From: Setophaga petechia
Lineage: Eukaryota > Chordata > Aves > Passeriformes > Parulidae
DNA length: 64,000 nucleotides
Reading direction: 5' to 3'
Assembly (NCBI GenBank): GCA_024362935.1
Contig: JANCRA010000019.1
Coordinates: forward strand, 10,598,501 to 10,662,500
Shown here one piece after another: positions 24,650 to 33,751 of this stretch; position 1 is the stretch's first letter; each line of letters opens with the position of its first letter. The notes under the pieces are model-generated. The model did not search any database and was not told where the DNA came from. It saw only the letters and a list, made by a program, of their open reading frames with translations. The position numbers and the translations under genes were made by a program.

Positions 24650-26419
24650 ATGGGAGGGTGTAATAGTAAAAAAACAGGCAAGAGACTAAGGAATATACCT
24701 CTCGGTAGCCCCTTAGGGGAACTGTTAGAAAAATGGGATTTGACAGAGGACACAAAGGGATTAGATAAGATAAAGATGATCCACTACTGTGTAGAAGTCT
24801 GGCCAGAATTAGAAATGCAAGGAGGATGGCCTTGGTGTGGGACAAGAGACAAGTGGATATGTCAGCAACTGAGTAATTATCTGACAGCTCGAGGAGATAC
24901 TGATCCTGAGCAATTACTGTATGTAGATTGCTGGTTAAAGAATGCTATTGAAGACAAAGAAATACGAATTTGTAAAGTGCAGAAGAAAAAAGATGAGAAT
25001 GAAGGAGGGGAGGCTGGAATTGGTAAAAGATGGGACCCCCTAGATTATTTGCCTCCTGCTGCGCCTCCACCTTACAATCCTCTTGCTCAGGCACCTCCGA
25101 TGGCAGGCCCGGTTCTTCCCCCGGCTGCCATCCCATTACCGCCCCCTCAAATTCCTCCTTCTACTCCTTCTGCAACACCACAAGTGACTACTCCACCTGC
25201 TGCATTCTCTACCCCTTCTCTAACTCCGCCTAATAACTCTTTTCCCCCTGCTATCGCTGTCCCTTTACCTCCTCCTAGTTGGGATACAAATGCCTCCTTG
25301 TCCGGTACACCTGCTGATCTGCAGAAAGTTCAGGGTAACCCAGATATCCCTCAAACTTCAGATCCCTTGGCATCTGAAGATGGGCCTTACTGTGGTACCA
25401 GATCCAAGACCTCTAAGGCAGAGAGACTTTTTCCCCTCAGAGAAGTTCCTATGGGAGGAGCAGTGGGAGGTGTTGGCTTTGTGAATGCTCCTCTAACAGC
25501 TTCTGAAGTGAGGGGATTTAAGAAAGAGTTGGGGCATTTAGTTGAGGACCCAGTGGGCATAGCCAACCAAGTGGATCAATTCTTAGGTCCAAATATCTAC
25601 ACTTGGGGGGAGATGAATTCTATTTTAAATATATTATTCTCCTCAGAAGAGGTACAGATGATTAGGGCGGCTGGCATAAGACTTTGGGAGAGAGATAACC
25701 GTCCAGGACCCCAGGTGCAATCCGGTGAACAAAAATTGCCCCTAACAGATCCCAACTGGAACCCTAATCAGGAGGAGGGGAGGAAGGCCATGATGGAATA
25801 TAGATCTTTAATGATTCGGGGGATCAAAGAGTCAGTTCCCAAAGGAACTAATACCAAATTGGCATTTGAGGGTACACAAGAAAAGGATGAAACTCCTGCT
25901 GCTTGGCTTAATCGCCTAAAGCGGAACTTCCAGTTATACTCTAGAATAGACCCAGACACCACAGAAGGTCAAATGCTACTGAAAGTCCAATTTATTACCA
26001 ACTCTTGGCCAGATATACGGAGGAAACTGGAAAAGATTGAAGAATGGCAAAACAAGGACATTAATGAGTTATTAAGGGAGGCATTGAAGGTGTATTTAAG
26101 GAGGGACGAAGAAAAGGCAAAGGCCAAAGCTAGAATCATGGTCGCTGTGGCTAGAGAAAGCGGGGGAGCAAGCAATTCTATACCACGAAAACAAAGTGTG
26201 GGGTGGGTGGGTCCACCGCCAGGAGGAGGCAAAGATAGGCCTCTCAGGCAGTCAGGTACAAGAGAAATGGAGAGACCACAAACCCCTGAGAGTGAAAAGC
26301 GCTGCTCTTATTGTGAAGAAGCAGGACACATCAGGAGGTTTTGTAAGAAGCTCAGTCTCGATGTGGCAATAGCCAGGGAACAAGATAACTTAGAAAGAGT
26401 TCTTAGAGGTGATGATTAG
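24650..26419 (+). CDS. gag: Gag polyprotein, intact (589 aa)
   Basis: Retroviral structural polyprotein that assembles particles at the plasma membrane and packages the RNA. I chose the ATG at 24650 because it gives MGGCNSKK, a glycine-2 myristoylation signal; the frame itself is open five codons further upstream from a TTG. Matrix is about residues 1-130. A proline-rich linker with a PPPY late-budding motif (139-142) covers about 130-260. Capsid starts near PLREVPMGG (about 262), with a major-homology-like segment at about 408-441. A charged helix (LRRDEEKAKAKAR) precedes the nucleocapsid. A single CCHC zinc knuckle uses C552, C555, H560 and C565. The length is normal for a gammaretroviral Gag and there is no internal stop. 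It ends with an amber TAG (26417-26419). Gag is the only complete viral gene in this copy. Confidence 0.95.
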   Translation: MGGCNSKKTGKRLRNIPLGSPLGELLEKWDLTEDTKGLDKIKMIHYCVEVWPELEMQGGWPWCGTRDKWICQQLSNYLTARGDTDPEQLLYVDCWLKNAIEDKEIRICKVQKKKDENEGGEAGIGKRWDPLDYLPPAAPPPYNPLAQAPPMAGPVLPPAAIPLPPPQIPPSTPSATPQVTTPPAAFSTPSLTPPNNSFPPAIAVPLPPPSWDTNASLSGTPADLQKVQGNPDIPQTSDPLASEDGPYCGTRSKTSKAERLFPLREVPMGGAVGGVGFVNAPLTASEVRGFKKELGHLVEDPVGIANQVDQFLGPNIYTWGEMNSILNILFSSEEVQMIRAAGIRLWERDNRPGPQVQSGEQKLPLTDPNWNPNQEEGRKAMMEYRSLMIRGIKESVPKGTNTKLAFEGTQEKDETPAAWLNRLKRNFQLYSRIDPDTTEGQMLLKVQFITNSWPDIRRKLEKIEEWQNKDINELLREALKVYLRRDEEKAKAKARIMVAVARESGGASNSIPRKQSVGWVGPPPGGGKDRPLRQSGTREMERPQTPESEKRCSYCEEAGHIRRFCKKLSLDVAIAREQDNLERVLRGDD

Positions 26420-26750
26420 GGGTGTCAGGGGCTTTCAACATCTAGAAGAGCCCTTGGTAAACTTTAAAGTGGGACCCCTAAATGAAGAATTTGAATTTTT
26501 AGTTGATACAGGAGCAGATAAGTCCTGTCTCAACAAAATACCGAAAGGTATGGAAATTGGGAAAAAAATTCTGTGAAGTTTTAGGTGCTGAAGGAAAACC
26601 ATATAGAGCATCAGTGATTGAAGATGTAAAAATAATTGCAAACGCAAGAGAGTGAGAAGCTGATTTCATTTATCTGCCTAAACTCGAAAAAGTTTGTTAG
26701 GAAGGGATCTGCAAGTTCATTTGGGGTCGGGATTGTTCCAAAAGAGGGGA
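26373..26750 (+). pseudogene. pro: Protease remnant (5' end of pol), broken
   Basis: An aspartic protease fragment carrying the active-site motif LVDTGA (codons at 26499-26516). It is open from 26373, overlaps the end of gag by 47 nt and lies in the +1 frame relative to gag. It stops at TGA 26574-26576. Protease-like text then continues in other frames: LGAEGKPYRA near 26585, interrupted by TGA and TAG, and SLLGRDLQVHLG near 26691, a recognisable C-terminal protease motif. At least two frame changes and several stops make it inactive. Gammaretroviruses normally read pol in the gag frame by amber suppression, so the offset suggests a 1-nt indel just after the gag stop. Confidence 0.85.
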
Positions 26751-26765
26751 GGATGGTAGTATCCC
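26740..26765 (+). other. Deletion junction: protease joined to integrase core
   Basis: Protease C-terminal text (SLLGRDL...FQKRG) ends at about 26748. By about 26761 the sequence already reads as integrase catalytic core (IPRYGMVTTIDSDRGPHF). All of reverse transcriptase, RNase H and the N-terminal zinc-binding and early core parts of integrase are absent, roughly 2.5 kb or more compared with a complete gammaretroviral pol. The exact breakpoint needs an alignment with a complete relative. Confidence 0.8.
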
Positions 26766-27471
26766 CAGATATGGAATGGTGACCACTATAGACTCAGACC
26801 GAGGCCCACATTTTATGTCCTGAACATTGCAAAATATAATTGAAGCATTAGGAATAAAGTGGAAACTACATACTCCGTGGCACCCCCAGAGTTCTGGGAG
26901 AGTAGAGCGGATGAACAAAACTATTAACCAAATTGGCTAAAATGCTCACCCCTAGCGCTTTTGCGCATCAGAACAAGACCTCGGTCTGACATAAGAATTT
27001 CACCTTATGAAATGATGTTTGGGCTGCCATTTCTGTTAACACCATATAGCACGGGAGACTATCTAGAAGGGGAAGAAGCTACAAGAATTTGGAGGTAATT
27101 TGAAGAAAAAGGGATACCTCCCCCAAACTTCCCCTCTGGACACAAAGGTTCATAACATTAGCCCAGGAGATTGGGTTTTGATAAAATCATGGAATGCAGG
27201 ATCATTAATGCCGAAATTTGAAGGCCCCTTTCAGGTACTCCTCATCACTAATTCGGCTGTGTGGACCAGGGAAAAAGGTTGGACTCACATTACGAGAATA
27301 AAAGGGCCAGTTTCACCCCCAGGTACGGGACCAGATACGACATCAGCTTCTCCCTCTGGCATTGGGCCAGACACCACACCACTCTCACCTCCGGGCACTG
27401 GACAAGAGTCAACCACGTCACAAGTGAATTTGCCTCAGTATACTGTAATAAAAGGACCAAAAGACTTATAG
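26758..27471 (+). pseudogene. pol: Integrase remnant (late core and C-terminal domain), broken
   Basis: Three successive frames carry integrase text. From 26758: IPRYG...DSDRGPHF, with one catalytic aspartate region, an in-frame TGA at 26821, then HTPWHPQSSGRVERMN with the catalytic glutamate, closing at TAA 26938-26940. From about 26958 in another frame: RTRPRSDIRISPYEMMFGLPF, ending at TAA 27096-27098. From 27067 in a third frame, the C-terminal domain: WVLIKSWN...PKFEGPFQVLL (a GPY/F-type motif), then a proline-rich tail of three 12-residue repeats, with stop at 27469-27471. The first catalytic aspartate and the N-terminal domain are missing. It is not functional. Confidence 0.85.
27316..27420 (+). 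repeat. 36-nt tandem repeats in the integrase tail
   Basis: Three diverged in-frame units (27316-27351, 27352-27387 and 27388-27420) encode PPGTGPDTTSAS-like, PSGIGPDTTPLS-like and PPGTGQESTT-like text. Confidence 0.8.
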
Positions 27472-27817
27472 TTGACTCTCAGGAGGAAGAGTCAAAAAGA
27501 CTGAACGGTATGAGAAAATAATTGGTATTGAAGTTATAACATAGCTTAAGATGTTAAAAATGTTTCAAGACAGTTCTGTATGTAAAATAAGTTTGTGGAA
27601 GGTTTGAAATGGTAAATAAGCAATTCTAGTTTACCCGATTTAAAAACTCCTAGTTAATCCTCTGCAGAGCACTCCCCTAGGAGAAATCAAAATTAGCAGG
27701 GAACAGACCAAGAGGGACTTTGCCAGAGAAGCAGGTAAAAGGGACTCTAAAGAGCTCGGAAGCTTCTTCTCAGTGAGATTCCCCAAGAGGCAAGGCCGGG
27801 TGGGCAGGCTGTGCAAG
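27472..27817 (+). other. Short spacer between the pol remnant and env
   Basis: 346 nt with no open frame worth calling. In complete gammaretroviruses env usually starts within or close to the end of pol. CTTCTTCTCAG at about 27763-27773 resembles a splice acceptor for an env message (inference only). Confidence 0.4.
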
Positions 27818-28486
27818 ATGACCCATACCGGACTCTTGGGAAGGGTAGTAATAATGGCTCTGATTGCTGGTGGTGCTCTGGGGAGCCCAGGAGAGCCGTG
27901 CAGTGAGTGCTACCAACCCCTTCATGAAGAGAAAGAAGTGAGCTGCTTGCATAGAGTCCACATCAGTCCTAGCCAGGTGGTGACCTCTCTCAATTGGTCT
28001 TTTAAAAATAGAATAAATTGGATAACACAGAATACTGCCACTTTTAGGCAGTCACTCCTGGGAGAGGGCCCTGTAAGAGAAGCTAGGTTGTGCTTTGAAT
28101 ATGATGCTGCTGAAGCAAGCTCAGTAGATCTGGTAAGAAAAATAGTTTGTAACAGGTATTTAGCAGTAAAAAATTTGGGTACTCGGTGGATTCCAGGAAG
28201 TCTAAATAAATTAGACTCTGTGGAGAAAAGAGACAAGTGTACCCACCATGAAGCACATGAAGCTTATAAGTGTACTGAAAAAAAGGTGAACCCCGTTAAG
28301 AAAATGAAAGAACTGTGTGAATATAGAAAATACCCAACAGAAATTGATGACACATTTCAGGACAACTCTAAATACTTGGTTTTGATCTCTGATCTTACAG
28401 CATACACTGAATTGTCAATAGACTGGTTTAGCAGCTATGCCGCTAAAGAAACTGGATCAAGTTTAGGAGTTCCTAACATGTGTTAA
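27818..28486 (+). CDS. env: Truncated env surface-protein frame (222 aa)
   Basis: The frame is open from a GTG at 27773, but the first ATG is at 27818 (MTHTGLLGRV). It begins with a hydrophobic signal-peptide-like segment (about residues 8-22), followed by nine cysteines and one N-glycosylation sequon (NWS). Position after integrase and before the membrane-anchor piece and LTR, with a signal peptide, identifies it as the N-terminal part of an envelope surface subunit. It ends at TAA 28484-28486, well short of a usual surface subunit. No furin-type cleavage site, fusion peptide or CXXC-type CWLC motif is visible. As it stands it could give only a small soluble glycoprotein. Whether it is expressed is unknown. 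The env assignment is moderately sure; the sub-family is not recognised. Confidence 0.65.
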   Translation: MTHTGLLGRVVIMALIAGGALGSPGEPCSECYQPLHEEKEVSCLHRVHISPSQVVTSLNWSFKNRINWITQNTATFRQSLLGEGPVREARLCFEYDAAEASSVDLVRKIVCNRYLAVKNLGTRWIPGSLNKLDSVEKRDKCTHHEAHEAYKCTEKKVNPVKKMKELCEYRKYPTEIDDTFQDNSKYLVLISDLTAYTELSIDWFSSYAAKETGSSLGVPNMC

Positions 28487-28799
28487 CACTCAAAAACAAA
28501 CTCCTACACCTGATTCCAGTTGGTGGGATAACCTAAGGATTTTCAAAAAAGAGGTATGGGAAAAAGTAGACCTTTTCCATGTGAGTATACTTGTAATATT
28601 GCTCTGTTTACTATGTTTATTTTTGTGTTTTATTAAAATAGTAGTATTAGCTGTACAAACCAACCAGAAAAGGCCAAGGAAAGTAACAAAGTTAAATAAC
28701 CATGATTACCAGACTGCTCGGGAGATTTTTGATCAGTACAAATTGCAAGTTGATGCGAGCTTTAACTCGATCAAAGTAAAAGAGGGGGGTCTGTTATGA
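28482..28799 (+). pseudogene. env: Env transmembrane-subunit tail (membrane anchor and cytoplasmic tail)
   Basis: This is the +1 frame relative to the upstream env frame. It reads a pre-membrane segment (SSWWDNLRIFKKEVWEKV), a strongly hydrophobic anchor (LVILLCLLCLFLCFIKIVVLAV), then a basic and polar cytoplasmic tail with DYQTAREIFDQY. It ends at TGA 28797-28799, whose bases belong to the first eight of the 3' LTR. The fusion peptide, heptad region and disulfide loop of a transmembrane subunit are missing between this and the upstream frame, so env has both an internal deletion and a frame change. It has no start codon of its own apart from a GTG. Confidence 0.75.
28778..28789 (+). promoter_or_regulatory. 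Polypurine tract
   Basis: AAAAGAGGGGGG followed by TC and then the 3' LTR start at 28792. This is the expected place and composition for the primer of plus-strand DNA synthesis, and it looks intact. Confidence 0.9.
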
Positions 28800-29432
28800 A
28801 CGGAGTTTTGTTTAGTGAAAAAAACTGAATTTTGTTAAAACCAGAGTTGCTGAGGCAGAGCTGCTAGCCAGGGTTACTTGTTATGTTAACTATAAGTCGT
28901 TAGAGTTGATAGTTCTCTTTGTATCACTTAACGACCTAGCCAGGGCAGGTAAAAGCTCTGTTTTTGTGTTACTGGGGAGGAGAAAAGAATTACCATATGT
29001 AGATTCTGAGAAACCCACTGCACCATGGGACTTATTGAACTTATAAAAACCCCAAAACCAACGAGCCAAATATAAAATTGAAGAATTGGAATGATTCGTG
29101 GATGTGAGGAGTGGAGTGCTGAACCTGCAGAGATGTTAGGAGACCTCAGTGCCCCCTCGCCCTGACTAAAAAGAAGCTGCCTGGGACTGGGACCTGGAGC
29201 TTGGACGCAGGGAAAAGTGAAGAAATACCGGGGTCCCGCCCTAGACGTCCCTGTGAGGAGTGGACCCCCAGCTCTGCCCCTGTGGACAAAGCTGCACCTC
29301 CTCCTCCTCTGAGCCACGCTGGGAAGACGACGGAGACGGCCGCCTCGTCGAACTTCCTAATCCTGAGCTGATCACTTTAATAAAGGCATTAAAAGGAGAA
29401 ATAAAACTCCTGCCCTGTTGAGTTTCATTTCA
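28792..29432 (+). repeat. 3' LTR (641 bp)
   Basis: Same length and, by eye, same sequence as the LTR at 23244-23884. It supplies the polyadenylation signals (29379-29384 and 29400-29405). Its first bases complete the stop codon of the env tail frame. The right-hand target duplication follows directly. Confidence 0.95.
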
Positions 29433-29437
29433 TCAAA
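29433..29437. repeat. Target-site duplication, right copy (TCAAA)
   Basis: Matches 23239-23243. The empty site would read about GCATATCAAATACTG. Confidence 0.9.
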
Positions 29438-29971
29438 TACTGTTGTTGTAACAGATAGTGCCAGTGCCACGAAACAGACATAGTCATCCTAATCACCTGT
29501 TCCCGTGTTAAAAATCTGAATGGATAAATTTCCAGTGCACCAAGACTAAGCCTCATGTGTGTAACTCACACAACTAACAACATGCCTTCTTTAGAGGCAC
29601 TTGAGAGAATTTTACTTTGTCCATTTTAGCTTTATTTAACAACAGTCATACACCATTCACATTAGCTCAGATTACGCATTTAATTTCCTTAAGTGCTACT
29701 CTTAAAGCATCGCCATGCTTAATGTTGACGTCTAAATGGTACCATTTACGCTTTGCTGTGAACACCTCATTAAAGCAAATGGAGCAGGTAAGGAGGCAAA
29801 GCATCTGCCTTTGTTGAGGAAAATGGAGAATTGTGTGCCTTTGTTTGACTGGGAACAGTTGAGCATGATTTTCAGCCCGTGTAAACTGATGTAGCTCCAT
29901 AGATTTCATCAGAGCTCCTGTGACTCTTACCAGTTACAGATAAGGCAGGGTTTCCTGCGAGCCTCGGATAA

Positions 29972-29997
29972 CATAGTATTCCTTTTGGAATACTATG
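29972..29997. repeat. Perfect hairpin (11-bp arms, 4-nt loop)
   Basis: CATAGTATTCC-TTTT-GGAATACTATG, followed at once by a partial echo (GAATTCCTTATGGAATACTT). Confidence 0.9.
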
Positions 29998-30442
29998 GAA
30001 TTCCTTATGGAATACTTAAGGTCACTTAAGAGATGCCTCCAGAGAACTGTTTGTTTATACATTGGCTATGGAGGTATTTTTAAAAAAAGGCTACTCATTT
30101 GTCACCCTTCCAGTGGGTAAAAAAAAAAAAAAAGGGTTTTTTTTTCCCTTTCCTCACTTGAATATCAAATTTTTGTATATTTCTTATAGTGAGAAAACAG
30201 TACTGTTTCCAATTACAAACAAAAAAGAAAAATAAAGAGGGGGGAAGAGAGATAGTTTTCCTGACAGGCCAAAATTTCTCTCTTTGAATACATTCAAGTG
30301 CAGAATATTTTGGAGCCCTGAAAGAGTAAAAAAGCAAGAAAATTACTCAAGTCATTTTTACTGCATTTTTTCCTTCCGTGAACATGGGTAGATACACCAC
30401 AATTACAGATTTTTGTATGTATTTTTAAGTATTGTGGGTGAC

Positions 30443-30443
<1 letters not shown>

Positions 30444-30478
<35 letters not shown>
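30444..30478. repeat. Poly(A) tract, 35 A
   Basis: Uninterrupted A run. No polyadenylation signal stands just upstream and I see no target duplication, so a processed-transcript origin is not supported. Confidence 0.95.
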
Positions 30479-30484
<6 letters not shown>

Positions 30485-31592
30485 AAACCAAGACCAGGAT
30501 TTGCTAAAGTAAATAGATCAAGAGATATTGCTAAACCAGCCAAAACTTGGCTTCCTCTACTGTAGCATCTGCAGCAGAATCAATGGATTACATAGAAGAT
30601 TTTGTCCCTTTCTACTACAGCAAGCTGTGACAGATTAGACAGATTATTTCATCTTAAACATGATTTAGCCATACAGCTGTTGTCAGGAGCTTGCAACACT
30701 TCCTAAGCTCTACATGAGTGTCCCACCACCCTATAAATTGCCTTCCTGAGCTCCCACACCACCATGTGACCACTTTACCAACAGAGAATAAAGTGGAACA
30801 CCACAAATGTTTGAAAAATCCTTTGAAAAATTGGGATAAAAGCTACCATATAAATGCAAAATATTTATTATTATTTCCTTGATGTCAGTGTGAGCCATAA
30901 TAGTGGTTTTTTTCCAATTTGTTACTTAAAAGAGAAAGAAAAATTAGCTGCTGCTCTGTTTTCAAAGCCAGCAAAGGCCATTGAGGAATTTGCAGCATTC
31001 TGTTTCAGATATTTCTAAACTCCTTTTGTCCCAAAACTACAGAATCAGGGTTAAACATGGTCAATACCGTGTTTCTACTTGTTCTGAGTCTCAGAAACAA
31101 GGAGCTAATGTAGGTTGCAACAACCATTGCTTTTACTGACTGCATATGTTTTTTGTGAGATGAACAGTTCAAGCCAGCTGACTACACAGGAACACTAATA
31201 ACAAAGTATGGGCTATATTAACTTCAAAAAGCTTACATTAATGCAATGTGAAATTGTACATTTTGTGAGGCTTTCAAGTCCATCTTTTCCAAGTAATTTG
31301 TGCACAAAAAGTCTTAGAAACTTTTCTGACACAAATAAATAAACACCTCCTCCTACTCCAATTTGTTCCTCTAATCTATTACCTAAATGGATTATCTTCA
31401 GGATTTTTTTCTCTCCAAGTCAAGAGCAGAGAAGGCTTAAATAAGCGAAACTAAAATCATTAACACTGTTTTGCAACTTTATTGATAGCACCAGTGCTAC
31501 CCAAGCTACCTCCAGCCACTGGGCAGCACAAATGTAGAAAGTTCCCATCTCCTTGCCTGGAGGCCGGGGAGCCCAGTGGTCAGTGAAGCTGA

Positions 31593-31630
31593 GTTTCCAC
31601 AGCAACACCAAGTTATGTTTCCCAGGCAAC
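31593..31630. promoter_or_regulatory. Pair of RFX X-box-like motifs
   Basis: GTTTCCACAGCAAC (31593-31606) and GTTTCCCAGGCAAC (31617-31630) both fit the bipartite RFX pattern (GTNNCC, 2 bp, RGCAAC). Their starts are 24 bp apart. Function is inferred from motif only. Confidence 0.35.
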
Positions 31631-32683
31631 CAGGATCCTCAAAATCGGGTGGCAATTGGTGAGCAGAGTAGTTTGGGGACAGTAAAATCCATTTTCCCAC
31701 TTCACCAAAGTAGGAGCTGTGGTGATGGCTGGCCCAGGTAGGATAGAAGGGAAGAAGGGGCTGCAGCCAGACTACAGGATGCAGCTGCTTCTTCTGGCTC
31801 ACATCTACATCCAGCTTCTTCAACCTCCCGCCTTTGCCCAGCAGAATGTTCAAAAAAGTAACATTGTACATTTTTATTTACAGTTATTTTCTTCTGTTGC
31901 TAATTTCAGAGCTACCACTCCTACATTCCTGTCTATTTTCGATACTGCCTCACACATATTTTGTGCCAGCTTCTGGTGACCCTATGCTTTATTAAATGCT
32001 GCATTAACAGGAGACGACCAAACCTTTGTTTCATTCAGTTCTCAGTTTGAACATGCCACTGCAGGCAAGGAAAGGATTGTTCAAGTCACAAAATTCAGAT
32101 TCTAATTAATTTTATCACAAAAAACTGTGATTTAGGAGGAGGGGCACAATAAGCTCATCCCTGGTATTTATACAGGTATAGACACAGAGTCTTTTATGAT
32201 CCCTTCTGTTATTGGTGTTGATCCTGATAGTTTTATCAATACCTGGCTTGCTGTCATTTGAGGGTATTAGGAAAGGGAAACAAAGCAGGGAAAACATTTT
32301 CTAGGCAGAAATTCACTTCTCTGTGTATTGTGACCCTTATTTTCAGATTTGGAAAAATGATCATCTGAATATTGTCACTTTCTAGGCTTTCTTGAGCTGA
32401 CTTGCAAGGCTTTGAAGAAGTTTTATTACTTCAAAGAGCATATTGACAGCTGGTCTTGTCCCTCCAGACGACAGGAATTCAAACAGGCCAAGAATGACCT
32501 ATCTGGGGATGAAAGCTGATATTTCCAGCAGTTTTCAACAGTGTTTTTTCATGGCATGGAGAAACAACTCCAAAGACATACAGCAAAAATATACGAGATG
32601 ACCTGCGTCTTCAGATGTTCATCAGTGCCATCAGGCAAAATTCAAAATACTGCAGAATGTTGTGGGACTCTTGACATGGTCAC

Positions 32684-32704
32684 AAAAAAAAAAAAAAAAA
32701 AAAA
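32684..32704. repeat. Poly(A) tract, 21 A
   Basis: Uninterrupted A run after GGTCAC. No associated retrocopy was recognised. Confidence 0.95.
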
Positions 32705-33717
32705 GAAATACCCAAACTAGTATTAGGCAAATAGGTTAACCTTAGCTTCTTCAGACATGAGAAACTATCCTGGTTTTCCAGGTTATCTGGGCCTCAATAT
32801 CCCACTGTACCTTCCAAGGCAGACATAGGCAGTGCTTCCTCTTCCCTCAGAGGCTGTGAGAGGAGGTGCGGTCCCACTACATCCACTTCTCTTTGCCAGT
32901 TGAAGCTAAAGAAAGAAAAGAACTGAGGTCATGTCAGTGAAGATTTGCTCTTCTTTTTATTCTACAGGCACAAAAGACAGAAAAATAGAAGTTCTAGTGC
33001 TATGCTCACATTTGCTAGGTGCCTCATGCTGCCAGGAATTAGTGACTCTTGTGGTGTGACTGCTCATTACCATGAAGACCTGGAAAGACAGCATCCTAAG
33101 TCATGCACAGTTTTAATCTTCTTCTATAAATGTCATTAGGAAGGTCAAAATTAGACATCTCCTGTTATTGGGAACTCTGAGACCTATATCTTCTGTGCCC
33201 TTTTTAATTATATAACAGTAAAAAAATATAAACATCACCTATTTGGTCTATGTTTTAAAAGTCTAATTTTAGTGCCTTTTTAGAATTGAACAAGCTTTGT
33301 TAATCTGTGTTCAGTCTCTTCCAGCAGCCACTGCTGCAGAAAGAATTTTGTCTAATGCTTACCATAATAGACTCTAAATGTAAGAAGAAAAAAAATCCTC
33401 TTCTATGAGAACATTGTTCTAGTCTACACTAAATTTAATTATCTTAAGCAAACTTACAAACGATGAAGAAAAAACTCTGTTAAAGTTTGTGAAATGCGTG
33501 TCTGAAAATTAACTATCAAGACAGGTCATGTATGTATTAAATAACTTTTCAGCTCATCTTTTAAACAATCATAGATTTATAGAAATATTACCAAAAAAAA
33601 AAGAATGACTGTCACCACTGTTCTGACTCTCACTCTGTCCTGCCCCTCCCTTGTACTTCAAGAGTCCCTGACACTGAAGCTCCTGAGTAATTGAAAAGCT
33701 CTTGCAGGTGTGGTGTA

Positions 33718-33751
33718 CTCCTTCCTCCCTTCCTCCCTTCCTCCCTTTCTT
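33718..33751. repeat. (CTTCCTCC)-type pyrimidine repeat
   Basis: CTCCTTCCTCCCTTCCTCCC-type run of about 34 bp, a homopyrimidine/homopurine tract. Confidence 0.9.

Larger units (their letters stand above)
23244..29432 (+). mobile_element. Endogenous retrovirus, gammaretrovirus-like, internally deleted
   Basis: A 6189-bp provirus with two 641-bp LTRs, TG...CA ends and a 5-bp target duplication. Order: LTR, proline-tRNA primer site, leader, intact gag, broken protease, deletion of reverse transcriptase/RNase H/front of integrase, broken integrase, truncated env, polypurine tract, LTR. The single CCHC knuckle, PPPY motif, amber codon at the end of gag and GPF-type integrase tail place it with class I (gamma-like) retroviruses. 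A 5-bp duplication is also known for the avian spleen necrosis virus group. It cannot encode its own polymerase, so any mobilisation would need enzymes supplied in trans. I cannot name the family without a library search. Confidence 0.95.
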
